Assembly (NCBI GenBank): GCA_010645155.1
Contig: CM021316.1
Location: 3,144,235-3,208,234 of the forward strand
Length of the DNA: 64,000 nt
Direction: 5' to 3'
DNA from: Tigriopus japonicus
Lineage: Eukaryota > Arthropoda > Copepoda > Harpacticoida > Harpacticidae
Shown: in pieces, positions 11,501-22,700 of the stretch
Layout: every line of letters begins with the position of its first letter
How positions within the stretch are numbered: position 1 is the first letter of the stretch
Position numbers and translations under genes: made by a program
Notes under the pieces: model-generated
The model's database searches: none
The model's input: the letters and a program-made list of their open reading frames with translations, nothing else
What the model was told of the DNA's origin: nothing

Positions 11501-13739
11501 CCTGAAGTACTGAGACAATACTCAAGCATTATGTCTACCTGAGCTATTTGGGTTAGTGATAGACCAGAAACGAACGCTTTCCGGCTGAAATTTCGGTTTC
11601 AGCATCGGATATGTTTTTCGAAACCGAAAGCAGACAGGCACAATGAAGAATAGAGTAAAAGAGCAATATCGAAGATGTTTTGTTTTCAAAAGCAACTGGA
11701 AAATATTTTTCGTCTTTTTAAAAGTTGCGAATTCTCTTCTTCTAACGCAAGGGTCGGCAACTGCTTTTAGGTCAAGGCTCATAAATTTGATGACGTGCTA
11801 TCAGGGGCCCACCAAACAGACGTTGGTAGGTTCGACACGTGGGACCGGGCAAGAAGCACGGAATTTCTGGAGTGGGAGGCTAATAGTGACAATTATGATT
11901 TCCTGAAGGATTAATTCGATTGCGTTCTTCTGCAAACCAGACCTTGCTTGCAATTAGTAGACGACGCATTTCAACTATTAGCTCAATCGAATGTCGGAGG
12001 GAAAAGTTACGCCTTCTCAAACTTATGTACTGAAGGGAGCATACGTAGAATGAATGAGTTCGCCCTTTCGTGGTAAAGCCATTACCAGGAAAGGGCTAGT
12101 TCTTTCGTTCTCGGTAGGATTTGCACTGAACTGACAGGGCATAACTTTTGACTCCGACGTTCGAGTGAGCTGAAAATTGAAATGCGTATTCTAGTTACCA
12201 CAGGCAAGGTCTCATTTGCAGAAGAACGTAATTGATTTGCTCCTACTGGAAATCATGATTTCTTTCGTTAGCCTCCTAGTCTAGTGAAATTCAGTGGTTC
12301 TTGGACCGAGCCTACTAATTGCCGACCACTGATCTTACGCATGGCCAATTCAAATGCTATGGTCTATAACGTATGGATGTAATTTTTCATCAATCTAACT
12401 TCGATTTCGGTTTTGGTAAAAAGCCCTTTCGGTCCAGTACTAATTTGAATTAGTAAGTAAACATCCATAGGCTGAGTTGTAGAGAACGTGGAAGAGTATG
12501 GAGGAGCAAAGGGAATCATTTGGAACTTGATCATAGCCTTCGTATTTAAGCTGCGTTTTGTTATTTTTTTAGCACATCTTATGTTGAGAGATTATAGGTC
12601 ACATGTTAACGCATGTAAGTAAGATCTATTTTACTTTAGAGTGTGCAAAATTCAAATCAGATTAACAGTCCTCGACCTAAAGACCGTTTATCTGACTTGA
12701 TTTTGGCGTATTCTAAAATAAACCCTAACTGTGTTAACATGCAACCTTGTGTTTCGATACTGAATCGTATGTTGCGCTATGCTTCACTACTAGTATACTT
12801 TTTGGTGCTTTCAACAACTCACCTAATGCTATGCCGAAACCTAATTCTGACTCCAAATTGTTTGTGAAGACACTTTCATTCAACGTTGAACTAAATTAAA
12901 TCTGCCACCGTGCCGTGACTGATTAATTACCATTTCTCAACCTTGAGCGAAACTTTTTTCAAGAATGTGCTCAATCAACCATTTCCTCTTCTCAGTATCC
13001 CCAAAAGACAATTTTTCCAGGCGAAGAGGCAAAGAGAGCAAAAAGCATTGCTCTTTTTAAGCTTTTTCACAATACGAAAAAAACAAGTAATTACTCAACT
13101 TGGTATTCAACAAGACGATATCGTACGTCAAAGTCAATCAATATCAGTCTAAGAATGTTAAATGAAAGATATCCAAGACACATCCACATCCAATACTATG
13201 GATTTGGCTTGGAAATAGGTTACAAACGGATCATAACAACAAGATGGTTTCCTTATTTCTAGGGGATGAGCTACTGCATAGACATTCCCCCAGAGTATGG
13301 CCGGAACTTGAAGCGGTATCGTGCCACTTTGGGACATAAAACCAATCACTCCTTCCGTGTAAGATGGATTCAATCATGAATATTGATTTGAGTGTTTGTG
13401 TACTAGACGGCTTGGATTCCGGATCTTATTCCAATTTTCAGCCTAATACCATATTCCGTGAGGTTCCCATGCATCCCAGGTTTGGATTCATCATGTCTTT
13501 GGTGGCTAAACGGAACATTGCCAAGAACGAAGAAATCCTAGTGAACTACAACTACGAGTCAGAGTATGCTCCTAAATGGTTTCAAGAACTCTACCGAGGT
13601 AAGCCTCTTTACCATTCTGGATTTGGTTGTTCCGGAGTCGAAATTTTCTCTTTCAGAGCACACGCAAAGCAAAGTCGTTGATAATGTGGAGAAGCAAGAA
13701 ACTCCGAAAATTGTTCCAATGAGACCCTTTGCGCTCTGA
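2506..13739 (+). CDS. MORN-repeat and SET-domain protein, SETD7-like lysine methyltransferase, about 12 exons, with predicted signal peptide
   Basis: Predicted SAM-dependent protein-lysine methyltransferase. Exons: 2506-2602; a short second exon starting 2747 (end unresolved); 2889-3102; 3944-4078 (weak donor GTACGA); 4383-4496; 4952-5190; 7718-7957; 10655-10915; 10976-11209; 13263-13358; 13442-13598; 13657-13739. Phases agree at every join except around exon 2. The ATG at 2506 has a good context (acaATGG) and starts a signal-like stretch (LGGILLVLL). Exons 2-4 give a basic, low-complexity linker (KAKKKSEKR). Exons 5-7 give MORN-type repeats (GTFCEGQLHG, EGVLHGP). Exon 8 carries a family LPDPYE segment. 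Exons 9-12 give the SET domain: EEGLFAK, FYSG, GHKTNHSFRPN and NYNYE, retaining the NHS pocket motif and active-site tyrosines. Predicted length is about 640 residues against 366 in human SETD7, the excess being N-terminal. Secretory localisation and substrate are inference; a split into two genes near exon 4 is possible. Confidence 0.82.
5191..7717 (+). other. Intron 6 of the SETD7-like gene
   Basis: A 2.5-kb intron between MORN-coding exons, with donor GAG|GTGAGT and acceptor TTTTTCTAG. It contains short direct and palindromic copies of ACCGGTTG near 6856-6885. No exon or transposon is recognised inside. Open frames at 7034-7490 look random. Confidence 0.6.
9326..9792. mobile_element. Foldback MITE (467 bp) with roughly 155-bp inverted arms, in intron 7 of the SETD7-like gene
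   Basis: The left arm (about 9326-9480) and right arm (about 9637-9792) are near-perfect reverse complements, from CTAGAGCACTATAATA at the left to TATTATAGTGCTCTAG at the right. TTCTAT flanks both sides (9320-9325 and 9793-9798), a likely 6-bp target duplication. There is no transposase frame, so it is non-autonomous. The superfamily is not clear: 6 bp does not fit hAT (8), Tc1/mariner (TA) or Mutator (about 9). Confidence 0.85.
11748..12331. mobile_element. hAT-like foldback element (584 bp) in intron 9 of the SETD7-like gene
   Basis: Ends read CAAGGGTCGGCAACT at the left and, on the other strand, CAGTGGTCGGCAATTAG at the right. These match the common animal hAT terminus CAGNGGTCGGCAA. Most of the element folds on itself: the segment with GATTTCC...CGTTCTTCTGCAAA...GACCTTGC recurs inverted, and the turn lies at the GCCCTTTCGTGGTAAAGCC region near 12065. 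Flanks TTCTAACG and ATCTTACG agree at 6 of 8 bases, as expected for an old 8-bp duplication. No transposase. Confidence 0.78.
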
Positions 13740-16700
13740 AGCGTTCCACGAAAAGGGGGATAAGCGTCTGAGCTCGTTTTTTTCAAAGCTAATGTGTCTG
13801 GTGTCTGACTGAAATATTTGCTCACTAAAGTATATTTGCTGGAAGTGGAAAAGACTAAAGAACCTTTCGATCTGATTTGGCCTTAAAGACAATGGAACCT
13901 TGTTAAATACACTCCCTCTTCATGAATAAGAAGACTTTTCGTTACTTCTCAAATAGAACATTTTTGATGAAGGAAAAATACCTGGATTCTAAAGCAATTT
14001 TTAGGAGGTAGAAGAAAAGGATGCAAATATTGCAATATCAACTTGAGCTTGTCCTGAAGTTATATTTGAATATGGCCTTTGGGGTGAATACAGCTGCCAT
14101 AAATCTTTGAGGTTATTGTCAGGAAATGAGAGCTTACTTTGAAGCTCGAATCATGTTAAACCCGGACTAGAACTTCGGAATGGGATGTATGAGAACCAAA
14201 ACCAAATTCATTTTGTGTACAAATACTGACATATTTGCCCCCAAGGCGCTAAAAGCTTAAGCAAAATAGGGCACAATTCAATTTGAGCCTCCACAATATC
14301 ACATATTTGCATAAAGGTAATCAATATAAAATTTGACATCATGCCTACAGCGATGGCGAACACTGTTTGTTGTTACACCTCCTCGCCAAATTTAGCGTGG
14401 TTGAGAAGGTTTCTTGATTAGAGAACAACGCTTACAGCATCCTAATTAGAGTGTTCATCTCTTCTGATTGTTTTTGACGTCTTAAAGTGCTTTGGTAGTA
14501 TCCCTTTTTTGGCCTCCTAAAAGGTCCAGATTTTACCGAGGTCCTGGGGTCGAGCAGTTTGATTGCTGAAGGGAATCGTTTTTTGAACGTAAAAATTCGA
14601 CAGCCTCAAGTCAAGCTCTTAGGGAAGTCGTTTCGCAACATCCCAACTTTGCGTTGGAGTCTCGGGTTGATGATGGAACACCCAGTAGTTGGGTGGATGA
14701 CTGGATACGAGTGTGCGAGTAGTTACTCCGCGTTTATGTTCCATTATTGCCCTCGAACAAGACATGGCTTCTGGGTGGTGCCATTTGGCACTAGCTCTTA
14801 GCTCTTTGGATGTTGCTTTTTCTCTGCAGCAGATTCTATGGCAGCTTTTTTATGAAAGAACAGCCCAAATCTTTGGGGACAAGACGCGATATGTGGCTTT
14901 GGTCAAACACCAACCTCATTTAGCTGGTCTTTAAGAGTGCCTGGACCGGAAAAGGTGCCATTAACCAGTGTTGCCATAAAGGGCCATTGTGGACCCTATT
15001 CTACTGACAAATTAACTTTTGTTGTCTGGGGGCCCAACTTAAGATTGGAAATTTATCCGGAATTCAGGTCATTCCGTCTGATTTATCAGGCTATGGCTCA
15101 GTGTCATCGAGTTTTCTTCCGGAGGCGATGCAGTTTTATGAACATCCAACTTGAGGAGAAATCACCCTCAGGAGCAAACTTTACAATTTTCCATCCACAA
15201 AACTTGTGAAATGCACTCTCTGCATGGGGGTTTCCGACTGAAGATGATAACCCATATTCCACATTAGGGAACATCTCGATGTCCTCGTCTTCAATGGCCC
15301 CCTCAAAGGCTTTCATGCATGTAACTTCCCGTTTGAAAGGCAAACCTATTGTTTCAATTTTGCCGCCTCAATTTTAAATTCAAAGAGAGCGGGAATGTGA
15401 AGAGAGGAATCAGGGTCACCAAAATCAAAGCCCTCGATTTACTGCACACTCCTCAGAAAGGGGAAGGAAACAAAGGACGCGTGATGTCTGTAGATGCAGT
15501 TTGTAGATGCAGAATGGGGATAAAGTTTTTTTTGTTTCTTTTACAATAGGATTGGGCCTGCTTTTCTGATAAACAGATCGAAGTTGTGGGGCATTTTTGA
15601 TAACTTTCCACGCCACGCCATAACTCTTCTAAGAGAGTGGATTCTCACATTGCCTGCTTGGTCACTTTTGATATTCTCCAAACTATTCGCACAATCCCAA
15701 AGAAGTTTCGCCCGTTTTCAAATTCTTGATGATAGGACAACGAACACGGTTTTCTTCTTATGTTGAAGATTAGGAGAAGCCTAAAATACATTTCAAGGCA
15801 CACTTGAGCTTCTCGTTTTTGAAAGACATTCTGTAATTGTAATTGCTTTTCTAAGCCTTTAGTACACACGATTTGCCGTAATTTGCACCCTAAGGATCTT
15901 GTCAAGGTTGCATTTCACCTCGAGTGTGCAATAGAAAGCGATATTGCACCTCTTTTGGTGCAAATTCCTTTTGAAAGATCCATGAATTGACAGAATCCGA
16001 CGAGTCTCGCATGTGGTGAAGCGAAATTTACGAACCACTTTGAAGGGCTTCTAACGGTCTCCAAAAGAACCACTTCATAACTTCTGAAGTGGTGGCCATT
16101 TTTCTTCGTCATCTCCAAGTTTCTGTAGATGCCCTTGGAACTAGCGATAATTCAGATGGAATGTAGAACTTTCTTACATTTCTAAAGATAGCCGCTACGT
16201 TCTTTCTAAGTGTTCCAAATTTGTGAATGACCTTCATGAATTGATGGACCAATGGTGAAATCCTTAATCTTCCACTCTGTCTTAAAGTGTCTCTAAGATT
16301 AGACTGAGCAGTAAAATAGCCGTTACAACAAAGCTTCTATAGGAGAAAGCGTTCTAGGAAATGGGTTTTCGATGTAATGGGAACAGATTTGATCGCAAAA
16401 CCTGGAGTTTTGTGCTTTATCTGATTCTTACATCGCGAGAAATGCCAGCTAGGAAATGTTAGATCGTAAAAATTGGTACAATTTGCTCAATCATCTTTTC
16501 CTCACTGGCCTCCTTTCGAGGCTTGGAAAGGAAGACAAATTTTTCATACAAATTGATCCCTGTAAATAGAGAAAGAGGGGCCATAACTTTTGATTCAAAA
16601 AGCAACGGAAGCACGCTTTGATCTTGCTCAGAGGCGTTGGATGAGCTCGAAAAATAAAGCCATAGTTTGTGTTGCATTGTTGAGACAAGAAGAAAAATTG

Positions 16701-18176
16701 GAATAGGGCTCATGTCGAAATTGTGGTTCAACAAGCTTTCACGAGGTTATCATTCAAAATAATACATCTGTGAGGAGAAATCTGGTACACATAGCGAGAA
16801 AGCCGACAAGCCAGTGGGTGGGGGAAAAGAGAAGCGAAATAAGATTCCATGACAGATATGAATGGAGCAGGATTAGCTTAAGGATGCTACAATGGAAACA
16901 GTTTCAGATAAAGGATCAGTCACAGAAACCTTCATATCTGGCCAAGAATGGTTCCTACCCACACCAACACAACATTATGAGAACCTTCTCTTTTCTCACT
17001 TTTATAACAGCAAGGAGGCAAAAAGTGAAAGGCTTATCTTAAAACTTCTCGTACTTATTTTGAGGGCCAAAACAACTAATGTCCGGTGCATTCATTATTC
17101 AAAGTGTTACGAGATATCATTCTCTTTGAATGGAGTTCTGAATTTTGAATAACCCTGTTCCGATTAGCTTAACGAGTCAGCTGATATCTACGGAGGCACT
17201 CCATTACGACTCAAAGCAGTAAAGGATTGTTTTAATCAACTTGCAACCCTAATGTCTCTTGATCCAGCCGGAAACGATAGGGTCAGATCGAAATGTGCTA
17301 GAAAAATAAACTTTGAGCCCTCGTCACAAAATTCACCACTTTCTTACCAATATGCGCAAGTCCTAGGTAATTTTCGGGTAAGAGCCGCTTCTGGCGTCGG
17401 CTTGTGCGTTTCCCTCAGGGTTGATTTCGCCACAACAAACTTAAAATGAGAGAATGTTTGCCTATATCTCTTTACCTCTGAGATTCTTAGAAACACTGGC
17501 TGAAGTGACTCGGCCAAAAAAGGGCTTCCATGAAAAAAGCTGGAAATGGAACTTCTGAATGCTCTGTCGAAAGTGTTCGTTCGAGTACGTGTATTGTAAG
17601 ATACAGGGTCTCCACAAATGTGCTACACTGGCCATAAATTCTAGATGTGAATCCGTTGTAGGACAGGACAATAAGAGGGGGATTTCCATTGACCTCCACT
17701 CTGCCTTTTCATGGAGGTGCTTTTCCCAGAAAGAATCTTGGTTCCCCCGGATATCCTCCATCAATAACTGTTACTGGTGCAAGCGAGGGTCTTATAACTG
17801 CTAAGCACTTATATTTCATGGCATGAGGGGTGTTTTACGGCGAAATCAGTATCCCTGCATGTTCCAAGAAACTACTTCCGGGAACTTTCTTTGCTAGATC
17901 CATAGCCCTGAGTGAGTGCTGGTTTCTTGATAAACTTGGACTACGTGATGTAAACAATGAGGACATGATCAGAATTTATTCCATGAGCGAAGAACCCTCT
18001 CAAAATGTAAAGAGGTACGTACACCTTCGAGAAAGGATTTGTTTACACTCTACCATCCTTCTAACAATCCAACGGTGTCATGTCATCAACATAAAAACCG
18101 CGTGTCTCCGTACATTTGCTCAAGGACATCTTTGATTTGTTCCAGAGAACCACCATCAACTACTTGGTAAGGTTTT
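13740..18176. other. Intergenic DNA, no gene recognised
   Basis: The region follows the SETD7-like stop codon. Several open frames of 60-100 codons occur on both strands (for example 14559-14801 plus and 15104-15343 minus), but none shows a recognised motif plus matching splice sites. No transposon ends were recognised. Confidence 0.4.
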
Positions 18177-18309
18177 ACAAGAACCACTCAATTTCAATGC
18201 GGGGGGCCAGTGATAAATGTTAAGATTTTCAGTAGGAACAAGTCGATTACGTTCTTCTACAAATGGGACCTTGCTTTTGTTGGGAAGACCACTTATTTCA
18301 ATTTTTGAG
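18177..18309. mobile_element. Fragment of the 584-bp hAT foldback family
   Basis: The stretch contains AAGAACCACT, a TTTTCAGTAGGAACAAG segment, ATTACGTTCTTCTACAAATG, GACCTTGC and ATTTCAATTTT in the same order as an arm of the element at 11748-12331. It is diverged and lacks recognisable ends. Confidence 0.65.
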
Positions 18310-18357
18310 TCATTCCTTTTCTGTTTTTTTGGCCACTAAAGGGCAAAGGGTTTCATA

Positions 18358-18415
18358 ATTTATTGTATTTACAGGGTTAGGCAGCATGATTTACTGTATT
18401 TACAGGGTTAGGCAG
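18358..18415. repeat. Tandem duplication, about 31-bp unit, two copies
   Basis: TGTATTTACAGGGTTAGGCAG occurs twice back to back, with ATTTAT or ATTTAC in front. The first copy is 18358-18388 and the second 18389-18415. Confidence 0.9.
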
Positions 18416-19441
18416 AATTGGTGAAACAAGAATATTGTGAAATAACTCCCTACCAACAACGTCAATAGGAAAGCATTGTTCTAAAAAGTTGTTCATCATA
18501 AAACATGCACAATGGAATATAATTTGTCATGTCCTCACTCTAAGCTAAACCACCGGCTTGAATGTCTTGATATCAATGTTACAACTTGCGCAGACTTATT
18601 GCTCCTCTTGGGCATCATCCCATGCACCTTCAACTACAACCAAAAGTGGTCCTTGTTGCCCTTGCTTTTTCACAATCCAGCCAACAGTAATTGGGACATA
18701 TTTTAGCTTTTGGCTACAAAGAAGGCTAACACGGGCATCGTCTCATTGGTAGAAGGACGAAGGTGATTTGTTCCCGCTGAAAATCTTAATTGCCATTGAT
18801 ATTTAGTGGTCAAGAATATTCATTTGTTCTTGGGCTTCAGCATGATCATGTCCAACATAAAAACCTTTAGTTTTAAACTGTTCGAAAAAAGTCTTAGAAA
18901 AAAAACATTTGCCCAAAAAATGGAAAAGTCAAATGCAGGGTTGGTGCAAACCCAAGTAAATTTTAGGTTTCTCTGTCGCTAAAAAATGTATAAGGTAAAA
19001 AATATTCAAGCTTTGAATATTTGTTTCATACTGTTGCATTTAAGGGTCTAGGAATGATGTTAATAACAAAAATCACCTAACAAAAATACATGCATACAAA
19101 CATTGATATATGTGGCTTACTTTTTGGAGTTGACCAAAGAATAAAATGTAAGTGACATGTACAATTTCCTTAAGACCTTTTTCACGTGGCTTAGAACCAA
19201 ACATTGACTTGCAAGCTAACAATGTTACATCTTAAAATTCTATAGAACTACGATAGGACGAATCAAAGCATCAACAAATTCAAGTTTTTATTGTTGAAAT
19301 TCGGATATTTTTAGACTCATGATTAACTTTTTTGATGACAAAGAAACATGATATTAACACAGGATCGATTCATAGGTCTGCCTGAGTTCAAAACCGTTTT
19401 GCACATAGCTCTGCCTTTTTTTAGAAAAATCTTTATTTTCA

Positions 19442-19580
19442 ATTGTATTGTATTGTATTGTATTTCGGGACTTGCATTTTGTACAATGGGGAATTTAGTA
19501 ACTGAATACTAGTTGCTCCCCTGCCCCTTGGGCAGGTCTTATTTCTGAGCCCATTGGGCTTCAGGTAGAGAATTAAATAA
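19442..19580 (-). mobile_element. 3' end of a non-LTR (LINE) retrotransposon with a pentanucleotide tail
   Basis: Read on the minus strand, a short sequence containing the inverted pairs GCCCAATGGGC and TGCCCAAGGGGCA is followed by CCCGAAATACAATACAATAC, a tail of about four (AATAC) units. Short-repeat tails of this kind end I/Jockey-type LINEs in arthropods. No reverse transcriptase frame remains, so this is a strongly 5'-truncated copy. Clade is not assignable from this much. Confidence 0.55.
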
Positions 19581-19698
19581 ATAATATGAAAGTGATAATA
19601 TGATAAAATAATGTTATAAAGTGAAATAAGATTAATCTAGATATAATTTTGAAAAATGGCACCGTAGAAAAGAATTATTTTTTCACATGGTGTATGAC

Positions 19699-19737
19699 GA
19701 GTCAATGTCGTGTAAATGTCGAGTCAATGTCGTGTAA
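19699..19737. repeat. Tandem duplication of a 22-bp unit
   Basis: GAGTCAATGTCGTGTAA occurs at 19699-19715 and 19721-19737, separated by ATGTC. A small local duplication with no other assigned role. Confidence 0.9.
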
Positions 19738-22700
19738 GATTATCTCCTAGTGTGATCCCTTTTCTCACTGATGTACGAAAATCAAGGAAGATCTCGCGGC
19801 GTCTTCCGCGAAACACCCCTCAATTCTTTTTAGACGATTTCCATTTCCCTTTGGTGGGACATCCCTCCTGGTTGAGATTCCCTCTTCTAAGGTCAATTCA
19901 CCTGATATCTTTCTGCAATGTTCGCCTCTCCTTTGCATTCCTGCAAGATTGGCCTACTTTTTCTCTTAGTCCAAAGACCCCAGAGATCCTTACTTTTTAA
20001 CAAGGTTAGCATGAAAAGGGCAAAGAACCGAGCCTGACATCGCCTTCCGTTCCTCCTCAATCCTAAAACAGCTGATCTGATGAGGATCCTGAGGCTTATT
20101 GCTTGCTTCCCAGGTCATACACCCACCAAACTAATGTGATTCTTCGTGGGATGAAAAGCAGGAAACGAAGGAACGACCGTTCCATTCGTTTCGGTGACTT
20201 TCTAAAGAGTAATCGGATGAGTAGGGCCCAGAAGCATATTTTTTTTTTTGTTTTGAAGTAGAGAGATCAGATGTTTGAAGGTGGCGATCAGCCAACATTT
20301 TCTCTCTAATCAACGAGCAATAGACCGTTTACTAGATAAACTTCTGTAATTTTAGCTGAAGGTCAAAAATGTATTTTTGGGGGTCCCAGAGTGATGAGTA
20401 GAGGACAGAAAAAAAGTTGAAAATGTCAGAAGGAGAAGTGTTGTCAGAAAAATATGGCTGAGATTAGCAAAATAAGGTTAAAACCATTTTATAGATTGAC
20501 TTTTCTCCAATTTGTCTTTCTTTGGTCCAAAATATGTTCTTGTTTTCTAAGGCAAAAGTTATAGGTCAGAAAAAAATATAGGGCATAAAAAATGAGTTTT
20601 TCATCAAAATGGTGACCATTTTTAACCCCCATCCAAATCTTGATAAGAGTGTTGAACGTTCGAAAACATAGTTTTCCAATCTAAATCACTAAAATTATAT
20701 TTTTTTTGTGGTAACAAGGGTTCTTTCCCGCACAAACAGTCAAAAAATAGCTCTTCAAGTTTTTTGCTTAAAATATCTTAATACTTCATCTAGTTTAAGT
20801 TTTTTATATAAATCATTGGAGCTTTGATTTCATAATACAATCACTGCGTTCTTCACTTGGATAAAAGGAGGAAATCTTGGTGTGAAGAAATGAAAGTTGA
20901 AATTGAATGACAAGGGCAGAATGAACGATTAATGAAGGAGACAACCATTCTTCCACCTCTGTTAGAGAGGATAGCCCCAAAACTTCCAGTCTTATCTAGC
21001 AATTAATCAACTTGTAGTCGTCTCCCCAGGAAGTCACTTAACTCCACTTCAAAAACTTTCGTTTTCACCTCAAGAGTGAAAAGGCTTTTTTGAGAGCTTC
21101 CCAGTTACAAGAAAGATGAGTGAAGGATTGTAGGAATGCCTTTTGGAAGCCAAACAAGAACCCACGTGAATACGTAAATGGCTGGTCTTGTCCAAGTTAT
21201 CGCATCTTGATCCCTTGAAACGGAGTCGTAATGAGGCTGAAGAAAAGGGTTATAATTTGATCAAAATGACTCGCTAGGCTTCATTCTTGACTTTTGAAAG
21301 GAGTTCTCGTGAATGCTTTTGGAATGAAACGGGTGAGTCTCTTCGCTTCTTTATGTTTATGCAAATTGTTTCTTGTCTTTCGCTCTAATTTCGACACTCT
21401 AGTCCACCGTGAAGGCCAAAGACTGGATTTCTAAAATCAAGTTAAAACAGCTGCTTTAAATAATAAAGGAACGAGAAGTTCCGTTAGCTTCTACTTCGAG
21501 TTCATAAATTGAATGCAGGGCATAGGAAAAAATCCTAGATTCAAGGAGGATTATGCATTTTTGGAGTAGTGGATAGCTCGGAGCAAACCCATAAGATGGA
21601 TCAACTTTTTCGGTCCTTCAATCTGAAAGAATTTGTTTTTTACCTCTGATTGTTTCTTGTTGTGGTTTGGGAAAAAGGTTCAAAAAGGCAATGAGGACGT
21701 TTTAAAGACTTCACCTGATCAGGAGAGCTAAAAATGTGTTCAGGTACCACCTGACTAACAATTTTCAGTCATGCTTGCTGAGGTGTCTAGATTCTTTAAA
21801 GATGGCTTTGCGTTATCAAAAAACCTTTTGGGGTGTCGCTCAAGAATTTCTGTTTGCAACAAGGCTGTAAAAAACAATAACGATGGGGGCATTTTTGAGG
21901 CCAGATTCATTGTTACTGGTCTTATAGACGATTGATCGGCCGTCCAATTGGAAACAAGTCATGGTCTCTGACAAAGTGTCTAGACCGCCTTCATATTCTC
22001 CGAAATGTGGGCAATGAATGTTCTTACTAACAAAAAAGGCTATCAGTCGTGACGCAAAAAATTGATCATTCGCCAATTGTCCACTGCACTATGGGAATCA
22101 TCTACCAATACCCTTTTTCCATTTCTATAATGTCAAGGGTGGTTTCAACAATTAACAATAAAAACATTTGATCCAAGTATCACAAGAGAATGAATCTTTT
22201 GGTATGCGAGCAGCATAATCAACAATAAAACCACAGAAACACGCGAACCAAGGCCCTTAAATGACATTAACATATATATTTGAAGTTGGTAGACCAACTC
22301 AGTTTAGCAAGGAACAGGAAAATATTACAAAGGAATTTGATAAAAATATCTTTTGTAATTTCAATGTTGTTGATGTAAGACAAATCGAGGGAACTGAAAG
22401 ACGTTGTGAGAAATGCCACACCCAAAACAGAGCTTATGATAATTTTTCGACCCAAGTGCTCTACCATCGTCATCTTTGGTCTTGTGGATAAATCCATTTA
22501 TAATTGTTTTTTTTTACTCAATCTTACAACGCCAGAGAGACGTCAAAAAGAAAGACCATGTGCTGTGCCAAATACTTAGATTCATTGAAAATCTTGACTC
22601 AATTTCTCACCATCTTTTTTAGTGACAAGGCACTTTTTTCGCTGTATCGCCGTTTGACGACTAGCGTGAATTGAGGTCAATTTGTTGTTCAGTTCTTTGG

